A DNA stretch of 27,420 nucleotides, from the NCBI GenBank assembly GCA_002328075.1, contig DCVT01000059.1, positions 1 through 27,420 of the forward strand, in the 5' to 3' direction. Each line of letters starts with the position of its first letter. Position 1 is the stretch's first letter. Below the pieces are notes generated by a model. That model made no database searches. It had not been told where the DNA came from and was given only the letters and a program-made list of their open reading frames with translations. The position numbers and the translations under genes are program-made. Source of the stretch: Anaerolineales bacterium UBA2181. Lineage in GTDB: Bacteria; Chloroflexota; Anaerolineae; Promineifilales; UBA4811. Below are positions 1 through 8,524 of the stretch, in pieces.

Positions 1-1
1 C

Positions 2-1105
2 AACTTTTCGGCCAGGTTTCTAGGCATCGTGGACGATGAGGACGAGCTCAGCCTGGACGTCTCGCACAGACCGATCAACGACGTGACTGCCGGCCTGCTG
101 CGGCGGATGGCGTCGCAATTGCACGAGGTGTCTGCCATGCCGGGCGGGATCGAGGCGAGCGACCTGCCCCAGGTGTACAAAGAGTTCGAGGAGTTTCGGC
201 AAGGCTCGGATTGGCTGGGTTTCCATTCACTTCGCAGTCTGACCCAGGCAATCATAGGCCAGCGGGATGACCTGGTGGTCATCGAGGATGATCCCTGGCG
301 GGTAGGTCGAGCCCCAGAGTTGGCGCCGACGCAGGTTCCAGCGACGACTTTGGCTGCACCGGCGACCCGGTCAGAGGTACCCGCGGGGGAGGTCCGGGCT
401 GCGGCGGCTGAATGGTTACAGCAGATTGTGCGCTCTTCCCAGACCGCCGTGACCATGGCGGCCCTAGCGCAAGCCATGACTCAGCGTTTCAGCGACCAGA
501 TTGCCGGAACCGAGTGGCTCGGGGCCGGCACATTCAAAAACCTATTGGCGGGACTGGATTTGGGCAATCTGGAGATGTCGCCCGTCGTTCCAGGGTATGT
601 CTACGACCCACTATTGCACCAGGCACCGACTGCGGAACAAGCCGAGTCGCCAGTAGGCCCCATGGCAGGGCTGCTGTTGGACGCGTTCTCGCTCCGGCAC
701 GGAGACCTGGCACCGTTAGCTCAGAAGGTTCACCAGTTGACTGATACGCCGTACCTCATACCAGAGCATTATGCTTTGCTGCTGCGGGAACTGGCGCGAG
801 AGATCAACGAGCGGGGCTACCAGATGACCCGCACTTCCAAGACAGTGCGCGACCGGTGTGTCGAGCGTGGCGTTCCGGTGGCGCGGTCTCATGTCAATTT
901 CGTGTTGGTGGGCATTGGTTACACCGGCCATCGGTTTGGACACGAGCAGCAGGAGGATGCGCCGCGCTTGGGTGAAGCGCTGGTGCAGAACACTATCAAC
1001 CTGTGCCGGACAGCACAGTTTTACCCGAGCGACGACGAGGTCGTCCAGATACGCCGGTGGATATTGGGTAGCCTGACGGCTGAGGTGACGCAAGATCCAG
1101 CATGA
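2..1105 (+). CDS. LOTUS/OST-HTH-like repeat protein, C-terminal part (5' end outside window)
   Basis: The frame is open to the left edge of the window. A GTG at 29 exists, but codons from position 2 continue without a stop, so the gene probably begins upstream. Two stretches resemble each other: a helical segment ending in GSDWLG...SLRSL (about residues 30-95 counted from the GTG) and one ending in GTEWLG...FKNLL (about 125-195). Each is followed by a short beta-like tail with a hydrophobic pattern. This is the look of OST-HTH/LOTUS winged-helix domains, which bind RNA (reported for G-quadruplex RNA) and in bacteria often follow an N-terminal NYN ribonuclease domain. A third helical region (about residues 240-345, with REINERGYQ and GYTGHRF) may be another divergent copy. 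The NYN part, if present, lies outside the window. The family call rests on repeat pattern and memory of such proteins. Confidence 0.5.
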   Translation, partial: NFSARFLGIVDDEDELSLDVSHRPINDVTAGLLRRMASQLHEVSAMPGGIEASDLPQVYKEFEEFRQGSDWLGFHSLRSLTQAIIGQRDDLVVIEDDPWRVGRAPELAPTQVPATTLAAPATRSEVPAGEVRAAAAEWLQQIVRSSQTAVTMAALAQAMTQRFSDQIAGTEWLGAGTFKNLLAGLDLGNLEMSPVVPGYVYDPLLHQAPTAEQAESPVGPMAGLLLDAFSLRHGDLAPLAQKVHQLTDTPYLIPEHYALLLRELAREINERGYQMTRTSKTVRDRCVERGVPVARSHVNFVLVGIGYTGHRFGHEQQEDAPRLGEALVQNTINLCRTAQFYPSDDEVVQIRRWILGSLTAEVTQDPA

Positions 1106-1150
1106 TCCCTCGGAACAGGTCAGTTGTTTTGTAGCGTGTAGGAGACAAGG

Positions 1151-1921
1151 ATGACCGGATTCGAACTCGGAGACAAGGTAGCCATCATAACCGGCGCCTC
1201 CAAGGGAATCGGCCGGGCGATTGCGCTGGCTTTCGGCGAGGCGGGCGCGCGGGTGGCCGTTTCCAGCCGCAAGCTGGAGGATGTGGCGGCGGTTGCGATG
1301 GAGATTGACCCCACAGGCGCGCGGGCGCTGGCTATTCAGGCCCACATGGGCCACGTGGACCAGGTGAAGGACTTGGTTGCCCAAACCGTGGCAAAATGGG
1401 GGCGATTGGACATTGCGGTAAACAACGCCGCCACCAACCCCCATTTTGGCCCCCTCCTCACGGCCGACGACGGACAGCTGGAAAAGATCCTGGATACAAA
1501 CGTCAAAGGATACTTGAGGCTGTGCCGGGAAGTAGTGCCGCACATGCGGGCGGGCGGCGGTGGAAAGATCGTCAACTTGGCCTCCGTGGCAGGTTTGCGG
1601 CCGGGTCTCCTGATGGGAGCCTACAGCATCTCCAAGGCGGCCGTGATCATGCTGACCCAGGTGCTGGCCAGTGAATTGGGACCGGACAACATCCAGGTAA
1701 ATGCGATCGCGCCGGGTGTCGTGCGGACCAAGTTCAGCCAGGCGCTCTGGCAAAACGAGGCAATTCTGGGCCAGGTGACAGCTGGCACTCCGCTGGGCCG
1801 GATCGGCGAACCGCCTGACGTCGTCGGCGCAGCGCTCTATCTGGCATCACGGGCTTCGGACTGGGTCACCGGCACAGTGATGGTGATCGATGGTGGCGCC
1901 ATGGTCCGGTCTGGTCTTTGA
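1151..1921 (+). CDS. Short-chain dehydrogenase/reductase (FabG-like)
   Basis: This 256-residue protein is a full-length classical SDR, a cytoplasmic NAD(P)-dependent oxidoreductase of one Rossmann domain. The cofactor loop TGASKGIG lies at residues 14-21, the NNAA motif at 91-94, and the catalytic tetrad is N117, S145, Y158 and K162 (YSISK). The SSRK segment after strand beta2 (R40) suggests NADP(H) preference. The C-terminal IDGG motif of the FabG-like branch is present. The ATG at 1151 follows GGAG with six bases between, which fixes the start. It sits 45 bp after the LOTUS-like gene. The substrate cannot be read from sequence: it could be 3-oxoacyl-ACP reduction or a catabolic alcohol/ketone. 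No acyl carrier or fatty acid genes are nearby, so I do not call it fabG. Confidence 0.9.
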   Translation: MTGFELGDKVAIITGASKGIGRAIALAFGEAGARVAVSSRKLEDVAAVAMEIDPTGARALAIQAHMGHVDQVKDLVAQTVAKWGRLDIAVNNAATNPHFGPLLTADDGQLEKILDTNVKGYLRLCREVVPHMRAGGGGKIVNLASVAGLRPGLLMGAYSISKAAVIMLTQVLASELGPDNIQVNAIAPGVVRTKFSQALWQNEAILGQVTAGTPLGRIGEPPDVVGAALYLASRASDWVTGTVMVIDGGAMVRSGL

Positions 1922-2086
1922 GGGCGATTTTGTCCCGCTCAACACGCCGGCGGCGGAGGCAATGTACGACGGCAGCCAGCATCCAGTCCAAGGGGCGCAG
2001 GGCCGCCGGCGCTCACGCTGGTCGGTTGCCCTCATCCGGTAACGAGCGGTCTTGATTGGAACGGTAACAGCCAAAGCGGGTAGTTG

Positions 2087-2698
2087 ATGATCCGTGAAAC
2101 CGATGACGCGCCGGTGGATCCCCTGGATAATGGAATCGTGATCCAGCTCCGGGTGTTGAACGAGCTGCCGCCGGCGGCACTCGATCTGCTGTCGAGCAGC
2201 GGTTATGTTGCCTATGGGCGGTACCAAGTGAGCAAGAGCGAGTCGGATCAGGAGACAGTCATCCGGTTGCGGCTGGAGGTGCTGACACAACCGTATGTCA
2301 AGCAATTCGCGGGGGTGGACGACTGGCTTCTACCCCGATATCGGGAGATGCCGCGAGATGGGTTCTGTGTGGGCGCGTTTCATGGGGAGAAGCTGGTAGG
2401 GCTGGCGCTGGGCGAGCCGCAGCTGTGGAACCGCACCTTGTGGGTGTGGGAGATGGCGGTGACCGCGGGCTACCAGCGCCAAGGAATTGGCCGGCAGTTG
2501 CTGGATGAGCTTGCCGAGAGGGCTCGCGCAGCCGGCCTTCGAACGCTGACCTGCGAGACCCAAAGCACCAATCTGCCTGCCATCCGTTTCTACCGGCGGG
2601 TGGGGTTTCTCCTGGAGGGGGTTGACCTCTCTTACTACACCAACCAGGATTGGTTTGACGGCGAAGTGGCCGTGTTCATGAAGCGCCGATTGGACTGA
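2087..2698 (+). CDS. GNAT-family N-acetyltransferase
   Basis: This is an acetyl-CoA-dependent acyltransferase of the GNAT fold, 203 residues. The pyrophosphate-binding loop of motif A is visible as YQRQGIGRQLL after the strand VWEMAVTAGY. Motif B follows as N-PAIRFYRRVGF. About 100 N-terminal residues precede the core, longer than in minimal GNATs, and their role is unclear. The ATG at 2087 is directly preceded by an in-frame TTG at 2084. No strong ribosome binding site separates the two, and I prefer the ATG. It lies 165 bp after the SDR gene on the same strand. The acceptor substrate cannot be inferred. Confidence 0.85.
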   Translation: MIRETDDAPVDPLDNGIVIQLRVLNELPPAALDLLSSSGYVAYGRYQVSKSESDQETVIRLRLEVLTQPYVKQFAGVDDWLLPRYREMPRDGFCVGAFHGEKLVGLALGEPQLWNRTLWVWEMAVTAGYQRQGIGRQLLDELAERARAAGLRTLTCETQSTNLPAIRFYRRVGFLLEGVDLSYYTNQDWFDGEVAVFMKRRLD

Positions 2699-2737
2699 TC
2701 GAGTTTTTGGGGAAGGCGAAAGGCGCAGGCAGGCATT

Positions 2738-2776
2738 CGCCCGTCACCGCCGGCCCGAGTGTAGCGCCCGTCACCG
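2738..2776. repeat. 12-bp direct repeat pair, 27-bp period
   Basis: CGCCCGTCACCG is found at 2738-2749 and again at 2765-2776 in non-coding sequence. It may be a small duplication or a binding site. No further copy was noticed nearby. Confidence 0.5.
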
Positions 2777-2957
2777 TCCATCCGGCTGGGCTACTCTGGC
2801 ATGGATGTGCCGGTTGCTTGTGAACCCAGACCCGCTCAATGAAATCATCTGCTTGATCATAACAGCCGGTGCAGCGGCGGAGTCGGAGGTCGGAACGATT
2901 GTTGGGCGTGCGGCCCTGCCAGCGGCCCGGTGGCTACATCGCATGCCCTCCGATACC

Positions 2958-2966
2958 TGGTATACT
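2958..2966 (+). promoter_or_regulatory. Candidate extended -10 promoter for the membrane protein gene
   Basis: TGGTATACT combines a TGn extension with a -10 hexamer matching five of six consensus positions. It lies 41 bases before the ATG at 3007. No good -35 hexamer is visible at 16-18 bp upstream, which extended -10 promoters can tolerate. Confidence 0.4.
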
Positions 2967-3006
2967 GCTGGCTGGCTTTCTTGGGTGCCAGTAGAGGAGC
3001 AAAACG

Positions 3007-3579
3007 ATGAAGCTGCAATCACCGTTTGATTGGCTATTGCCTGCCACACAGCGGCCGGTGTTTGTGGTGGCGACGGGCCTCACCATCCTGGTTATGATCG
3101 CCCTTAACGTCACTGGCCGGCCCCTCAATACGGCCGCCGCGCCGGCCGGGATTGTGTCCTTTGAGCTGGCCGGCGACCTGGCCTCCGCTCAGCGGATCGT
3201 TGCGTCATGGGGGCAGAACGGGCGCGTGTACGCCGGAATCAACCTCGGTCTGGACTTTCTTTTCCTTGTGTGCTATCCCACCGCTATCGGTCTGGGTTGT
3301 GCTCAGGTGGCTCGGGGCCTGGCTCGTCGGTCGCGGTGGGTTGAGTGGGTGGGCGTCGTGCTGGCATGGTTTCAGATCGGAGCCGGTCTGTTGGACGCAG
3401 TGGAAAACGTGGCCTTGATTCGGCTTCTTGTGGGTTCGGTATCGGAAGCGCTACCGCTCCTGGCCCGCTGCTGCGCAATCCTCAAGTTTGCGGTTGTGGC
3501 GGCCGGCCTCTTGTACGTTCTGGGAGGGGCAGTCGTGCTAACGGCATTCAGGTTGTCAAACCGGCAAAGAGCCAGCTGA
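3007..3579 (+). CDS. Small four-helix integral membrane protein, function unknown
   Basis: The 190-residue product has four hydrophobic stretches, about residues 18-36, 75-97, 115-135 and 155-178. They are separated by short loops, and both ends are basic. An extracellular-type loop of about 40 residues (rich in A, G and S, with SFELAGD) lies between helices 1 and 2. The start is well supported: GAGGAGC precedes the ATG at 3007 by six bases. I recognise no catalytic motif. The layout recalls uncharacterised four-helix bacterial membrane proteins, but I can name no function. The downstream glycosyltransferase gene starts within 80 bp, so the two may be cotranscribed. Confidence 0.75.
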   Translation: MKLQSPFDWLLPATQRPVFVVATGLTILVMIALNVTGRPLNTAAAPAGIVSFELAGDLASAQRIVASWGQNGRVYAGINLGLDFLFLVCYPTAIGLGCAQVARGLARRSRWVEWVGVVLAWFQIGAGLLDAVENVALIRLLVGSVSEALPLLARCCAILKFAVVAAGLLYVLGGAVVLTAFRLSNRQRAS

Positions 3580-3656
3580 CGGTGCATCGGGCGTGCGCTG
3601 CCGCCTGTGAGGCAACGGTGAGAGTTGTGTTGAAACGTCGACTAGTCTCCTGTCGG

Positions 3657-5171
3657 ATGACGTTCGCGTCAGCAACCGCTTTGCTTTTCCCTCACCGATC
3701 GGTTTGGTTATTTGCGGGGTTAATGGCGCTGGCCTTGGTGCTACGGCTTCCTCGCCTGGGCGAAAGCCTGTGGTTTGACGAGGTGAACTATGCTACCCGA
3801 GATGCGGCCGCATCAATGCGGGAATTGGCGTGGCTGTCGCTGAACGATCCACCGGCTCCATTCTACCGCTCCCTCATGTTTGTCTGGGTACGGCTGTTTG
3901 GCGAAGGCGAACTGATTGTGCGGTTGCCGTCTTTGCTAGGCGGGCTGTTCTCAATCTGGTTGGCTTTCCTTGTAACTCGAGCGCACTATGGCCGCAAGGT
4001 TGCCCTGGTGGTGGCCGTCTTGCTATGCTTTTCGCCAGTTCACGTCTGGTACTCACAAGAGGCAGCGCCATATACCCTTACTCTGTTTTTTACACTGGCC
4101 GCCGTGCTGGTTTTCGGCCGGCTGCGGTCAGGCTCACCAACCCCTGCATCGTATGCGGTGTATCTGCTCATGCTGCTGGGAGCCGTCTCGTCTCATTACC
4201 TCGCCGTTTTGCTGGTGTTTCCTCTCTGGTTGTCTTGTATCACCACTGGCCGGCCCGACCGCCGGCGTATCTTTGCGGTCCACGGTATGGTGCTGGCGTT
4301 TGTGGCGGCGGCGTTGCTGGTCAAATCGCACTGGGGAACGCTCCGTGTTGGTCTGGGTTTCCTGCGCCCGTTCACGCTCTTTGAATGGTGGATGTTCTTC
4401 TTCCACTGGTCACTGCATGGCAACACGCTCTGGACCGCAAGTCCTTACCAGGCCGATTTGGTTTTCCTCCGGGAGAACCTACCCTTGTTGATCATGCAGG
4501 GAGCCTGCCTGGCCCTGTATGTGCGAGGCGTGGTCGTCGGGTGCCGCCGAGGTGGGCGCTCCGGCGCCTGGCTGCTTGAGGCTCTTTCCATCACCATGCC
4601 GGTTGCCATGTTGCTGCTGACCTGGTTGGGATTTCGAAAAATGTACATTGAGCGATACATATGGGTCACCATGCCGTTTTTCCTTATGGTGTTGGCCCGA
4701 GGAGTCGTTGACTGGAGGATCAACCGTGTAGCACGGGCTGTGGCGACGGTCTTTGTGCTGCTGATCGCGGTAGGATCATACGGGGCATGGTTGGCCAAGA
4801 GCGATGTCTGGACGGTCTACAAGCCCAACCCTGATTGGAGGGCAGCAGCCAGTTATCTGGCCGAAGAATCGGCCTCGTCAGGCGACGCGGTGGTCTGGGC
4901 GGTGACCCCGGCTGATGGTCTTCAGTTCTATTTCAGAACCCGACCGGTGCATAATCCACCCGAAATCGTCTACTGCACGCCAACCCAAGATATATCAGAC
5001 CGACTGGCATCGACCGGTCCCCTCACGGTGTACGTCGTAAAGAACCACCACTGGAAGGGCGGTGTGGATGAGGTTCTGCAGCAGTTGGCCGACGTTCCCG
5101 GCTTGCAGCCAGTCGGCAGCCGGTCATTTAAGGGTTTGGAGCTGTATGCCTTTGAATGGCCCGGTGGCTGA
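3657..5171 (+). CDS. Polytopic membrane glycosyltransferase (GT39/PMT_2-like, GT-C fold)
   Basis: The 504-residue protein looks like a lipid-phosphosugar-dependent GT-C glycosyltransferase of the ArnT/PMT_2 group. These move a sugar from a polyprenyl-phosphate carrier to an acceptor on the outer face of the membrane. After helix 1 the first outer loop has LWFDEVNYATRD, holding the Asp-Glu pair typical of the catalytic loop, followed by LNDPPAPFYRSLM. About ten further hydrophobic segments follow, then a soluble C-terminal region (about residues 385-504). The open frame extends upstream over the preceding gene, so the start is uncertain. I give the ATG at 3657, which precedes the first helix. 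A GTG at 3627 or TTG at 3630, closer to a GGTGAG, would add KRR-containing residues. Neighbours do not identify the glycan. Confidence 0.8.
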   Translation: MTFASATALLFPHRSVWLFAGLMALALVLRLPRLGESLWFDEVNYATRDAAASMRELAWLSLNDPPAPFYRSLMFVWVRLFGEGELIVRLPSLLGGLFSIWLAFLVTRAHYGRKVALVVAVLLCFSPVHVWYSQEAAPYTLTLFFTLAAVLVFGRLRSGSPTPASYAVYLLMLLGAVSSHYLAVLLVFPLWLSCITTGRPDRRRIFAVHGMVLAFVAAALLVKSHWGTLRVGLGFLRPFTLFEWWMFFFHWSLHGNTLWTASPYQADLVFLRENLPLLIMQGACLALYVRGVVVGCRRGGRSGAWLLEALSITMPVAMLLLTWLGFRKMYIERYIWVTMPFFLMVLARGVVDWRINRVARAVATVFVLLIAVGSYGAWLAKSDVWTVYKPNPDWRAAASYLAEESASSGDAVVWAVTPADGLQFYFRTRPVHNPPEIVYCTPTQDISDRLASTGPLTVYVVKNHHWKGGVDEVLQQLADVPGLQPVGSRSFKGLELYAFEWPGG

Positions 5172-5327
5172 ACGCGCCAGCGCACTCAAGTGGGCCCTGA
5201 AACAGAACCCGATGCCCGTCATGGACGGCCGGTTCCGATGCAGGGTCATCGTGCCGAACTGGCGTTGAGTTGTTCGGTGGCGCGTGTGCCTGCTGCATGG
5301 TCGCTTGGGCAAACCATGCTGCCGACT

Positions 5328-5343
5328 GCTCGGGATCCCGAGC
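5328..5343. repeat. Perfect 16-bp palindrome upstream of the fusion gene
   Basis: GCTCGGGATCCCGAGC reads identically on both strands. It sits in the 277-bp non-coding gap about 105 bases before the ATG at 5449. A short hairpin (CCACGG at 5378-5383 with CCGTGG at 5394-5399) lies downstream of it. The palindrome could be an operator for a dimeric regulator. No promoter hexamers are obvious beside it, so the role is open. Confidence 0.45.
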
Positions 5344-5448
5344 GGTTGATCAGATTGTGGGCTGTGAACGGTCAAGGCCACGGCATTCTCAGTCCGTGGT
5401 GCAATTGTGCAACCAGTGAGTCATTTCCAGCTCAAGTGGTGAGGTCCT

Positions 5449-8400
5449 ATGGATAACGCGAGTGAAACGACCGACCGGCTCCTCGACTACACGCCGCGAT
5501 TCTCGGCGGTTCACGCTGCTCGGTTGGCCAAGACGGTTTTCGGAGTAGACGGGTCTATCACAGCACTACCGAGCGAGCGGGACCAGAACTTTTCATTGGC
5601 AACCGCGGGCGGTGAACGCTATGTGTTCAAGATTGCCAACGGGCTGGAACAGGAGCCCATGCTCGATGCCCAGCAGCAGGTGTTGATGCACCTGGCGCGC
5701 CACACGGCTCTCTGTCCACGGGTGGTGCCAGCCCTATCGGGCGCGACCAGGATCCGGGTTCAGGCCGACACTGGCCATGAGCATTGGGCGTGGCTGGTGA
5801 CCTACTTGCCCGGCTTTCCGATGGCGTCTGTTCGGCGCCACTCGGCCGAGCTATTGGAGGACCTGGGCCGTGCGGTGGGCCAGGTCGACCGGGCGCTGAG
5901 TTCTTTTGACCACCCGGCCATCCACCGCGATTTCCAGTGGGATCTGGTGCACGGGACTCGCGTGATCCAGGATTACCTCGGCCTCGTTTCGGACCGGGAA
6001 ACGCGCGAGCTGATTGGACGGCTGGCGGCCGAATTCACCAAGGAGGTAGAGCCGTGCCTTCCGGGACTGAGTCAGAGTGCGCTTTACAACGACGCCAACG
6101 ACTATAACGTCCTTGTGGGTGGTGATGGGGATCTCTATGAGCGCAACCAGCGCGTCGTGGGGCTCATCGATTGGGGTGACATGGTGTACGGTCCGACCGT
6201 CTGCGACCTGGCGGTGGCGATAGCCTACGCCGTCCTCGACAAGGTGGATCCGTTGGCGGCCGCCACCCACATAGTTCGCGGTTACCATGCCGAATATCCG
6301 CTAGAACAGGAGCAAGTCACTGTGCTCTGGGGGCTCGCGCGTCTGCGGCTCTGCGTCAGCGTGTGCCTGGCTGCTCACCAGGAGCGGCAGCGACCCGACG
6401 ATCCCTATCTGTCTATCTCTCAGCGGCCGATCCGCGCTACGTTGCCGCGCTTGGCGCGGGTTCCCGGCGGGTTGGCTGAAGCGGCCTTTCGTCACGCGTG
6501 CGCGTGGTCGCCTTCCCCGGCCGGCGACGACGTGGCCAACTGGCTTGCGGGGTGCGCCGGCTCGTTCGCCCCCGTGTTGGACCTTGATCTGCGCCGGGTT
6601 TTGGTGTTGGACCAGAGCGTAGCGAGCCCATTGATCAGCGGCGACGTCACAGCGAACCAGCATCCGGCCATGACCGGCCGGATTCAACAACGGATGCGGG
6701 ACGCCGGGGCGCAAGTGGCAGCCGGCCGGCACGATGAAGCTCGATTCGTGCAGGCCGACCAAAACGATGCGCAGATGGCCGCCACGGTGCACCTGGGCGT
6801 GGACCTCATCGTCCAACCAGGTACGCGGGTCTATGCGCCGCTAGCAGGCACAGTCCGTTTATGGTCCGGTGGTGACGAGGGTGAGGTTGGCGTTGCCGTG
6901 ATCCTGGAACACCAAAATGGGGTCGGTCAACGGTTCTTCACGCGGTTGGGTGGACTGGACCGGGGCTCGCTGCTTGGGCTGCGGGTCGGCAAACCTATCG
7001 CTCGGGGTGAGCGGCTGGCGGCGATCGGTGCACCTGGCGAAAACGGTGGGCGTACTCCCCATCTACATGTCCAGATAATGGCTGACTTGTTGGGTCTGGG
7101 ACCTCAGTTCCCACGCATGGTGAGGGCAAGTGAACGAGAGATCTGGCGGGCGATTTCGCCGGATCCGAGCCCGATACTGGGCCTTCTCGGCGCTCCCGTC
7201 CCCAGAGCGGCCGTCGGGGACACGCTGTCCTGGCGTCGCAAATACGTCGGGTCTAGTATCCGCCTGTCGTACCGTGATCCGATCCACGTGGTGCGGGGTT
7301 GGATGCAGTACTTGTTTGACCAAGAGGGGCGCCAGTTCCTGGACGCCTACAACAATGTCCCTCATGTAGGGCATTGCCACCCACAGGTGGTGCGGGCCGG
7401 ACAAGAGCAGATGGCAGTGCTTAACACCAACACGCGCTATCTTGACGATCAGATTGTCGAATATGCTGCGCAGTTGGTGGCGACCCTCCCCGAACCGCTG
7501 CGCGTGTGCTTTTTTGTCAACTCGGGAAGCGAAGCCAACGAACTTGCACTCCGACTGGCCCGCGCTCGCACGGGGCGACGCGACATGGTCGTGCTGGATT
7601 CAGCCTATCACGGCAACACGACCAGTTTGATCGACATGAGTCCCTACAAACACAACGGCCCGGGCGGTACGGGAACGCCCAATTGGGTACACGTAGCACC
7701 GCTACCGGATGATTACCGGGGCCGGTATCGCCGTGATGACCCACGAGCGGGCATCATGTACGCGGATCAGGTGGGCCAGATGGTGACTGAACTCCAGCAG
7801 CGCGGGGTGGGCTTGGCTGGGTTTATGGCCGAGACCTGCCCCAGCGTGGGTGGACAATTGATCCTTCCACCCGGTTACCTGGCCGGCGCCTACCAGCACG
7901 TGCGCCGTGCAGGTGGCGTGTGCATAGCGGATGAAGTGCAGACCGGCTTCGGCCGGATGGGCACCCATTTTTGGGCTTTCCAGGCGCATGGAGTTGTGCC
8001 GGACGTGGTCGTCATGGGAAAACCGATGGGAAATGGCCATCCGATGGGTGCGGTAGTCACCAGCCCCGACATCGCTGCGGCATTTGACAATGGCATGGAG
8101 TTTTTCAGCACCTATGGCGGGAATCCAGTATCTTGTGCCATTGGGTTGTCCGTCTTGCGGGCTGTTCAGGAAGAGGGTTTACAATCGCATGCGCTCACAA
8201 TGGGTCGCCAGTTGCTCGCCGGCCTGCAGGATTTGGCCTACCGGTACCCGATGATCGGAGATGTGCGTGGAAGCGGGTTGTTCCTGGGAGCGGAGCTCGT
8301 GCGGGATCGGCAGACGCTTGAGCCGGCAACCGAGGAGGCGTCGTTTGTTGTGAACCGTATGAAAGACCACGGTGTGCTGGTGGGGACTGATGGTCCCCAC

Positions 8401-8505
8401 CACAACGTGCTGAAAATCCGCCCGCCCATGCCCTTTAACTCGGCCGACGCTGAGCAATTGCTGGAGACGCTCGGCCGGGTGCTGGAGGAAGAGTTGGCGC
8501 CATAG
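5449..8505 (+). CDS. Trifunctional fusion: APH-type kinase, M23 peptidase fold, class III PLP enzyme (phospho-lyase-like)
   Basis: One 1018-residue chain has three domains. Residues 1-330 form a phosphotransferase of the APH/choline-kinase fold: K61 in YVFKI is the likely nucleotide-binding Lys, D215 and N220 lie in YNDANDYNVL, and D241 in IDWGD is the metal-binding Asp. Residues 440-545 form an M23 (LytM) fold with both metal motifs intact: H448 and D452 in HLGVD, and H538/H540 in PHLHV. Residues 590-1018 are a class III aminotransferase-fold PLP enzyme with PLP Lys K858 in GKPMGNGHP and SGSEANELA at the phosphate site. In vertebrates an APH-type hydroxylysine kinase acts just before a class III phospho-lyase (PHYKPL; ETNPPL is its ethanolamine-phosphate relative). 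The fusion therefore suggests phosphorylation followed by elimination to an aldehyde, NH3 and phosphate. No signal peptide is seen, so the M23 domain is presumably cytosolic. The ATG is preceded by GAGGT. Confidence 0.88.
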   Translation: MDNASETTDRLLDYTPRFSAVHAARLAKTVFGVDGSITALPSERDQNFSLATAGGERYVFKIANGLEQEPMLDAQQQVLMHLARHTALCPRVVPALSGATRIRVQADTGHEHWAWLVTYLPGFPMASVRRHSAELLEDLGRAVGQVDRALSSFDHPAIHRDFQWDLVHGTRVIQDYLGLVSDRETRELIGRLAAEFTKEVEPCLPGLSQSALYNDANDYNVLVGGDGDLYERNQRVVGLIDWGDMVYGPTVCDLAVAIAYAVLDKVDPLAAATHIVRGYHAEYPLEQEQVTVLWGLARLRLCVSVCLAAHQERQRPDDPYLSISQRPIRATLPRLARVPGGLAEAAFRHACAWSPSPAGDDVANWLAGCAGSFAPVLDLDLRRVLVLDQSVASPLISGDVTANQHPAMTGRIQQRMRDAGAQVAAGRHDEARFVQADQNDAQMAATVHLGVDLIVQPGTRVYAPLAGTVRLWSGGDEGEVGVAVILEHQNGVGQRFFTRLGGLDRGSLLGLRVGKPIARGERLAAIGAPGENGGRTPHLHVQIMADLLGLGPQFPRMVRASEREIWRAISPDPSPILGLLGAPVPRAAVGDTLSWRRKYVGSSIRLSYRDPIHVVRGWMQYLFDQEGRQFLDAYNNVPHVGHCHPQVVRAGQEQMAVLNTNTRYLDDQIVEYAAQLVATLPEPLRVCFFVNSGSEANELALRLARARTGRRDMVVLDSAYHGNTTSLIDMSPYKHNGPGGTGTPNWVHVAPLPDDYRGRYRRDDPRAGIMYADQVGQMVTELQQRGVGLAGFMAETCPSVGGQLILPPGYLAGAYQHVRRAGGVCIADEVQTGFGRMGTHFWAFQAHGVVPDVVVMGKPMGNGHPMGAVVTSPDIAAAFDNGMEFFSTYGGNPVSCAIGLSVLRAVQEEGLQSHALTMGRQLLAGLQDLAYRYPMIGDVRGSGLFLGAELVRDRQTLEPATEEASFVVNRMKDHGVLVGTDGPHHNVLKIRPPMPFNSADAEQLLETLGRVLEEELAP

Positions 8506-8524
8506 AGCGTCCGGGAATGGCCGT

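Larger units (their letters stand above)
2699..3006. other. Intergenic region with a 12-bp direct repeat and a candidate promoter
   Basis: No convincing gene lies in these 308 bases. The word CGCCCGTCACCG occurs twice (2738-2749 and 2765-2776), 27 bp apart. A candidate extended -10 element lies near the right end and is listed separately. Open frames here are short and lack ribosome binding sites. Confidence 0.5.

Noticed and set aside
716..1753. 345-residue minus-strand open frame
   Set aside because: Lies antisense across the LOTUS-like gene and the well-supported SDR. Low-complexity His/Arg/Gln-rich translation typical of a shadow frame.
3345..3656. N-terminal extension of the glycosyltransferase frame
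   Set aside because: Overlaps the preceding membrane protein gene in another frame, and the extra residues are unlike a GT-C N-terminus.
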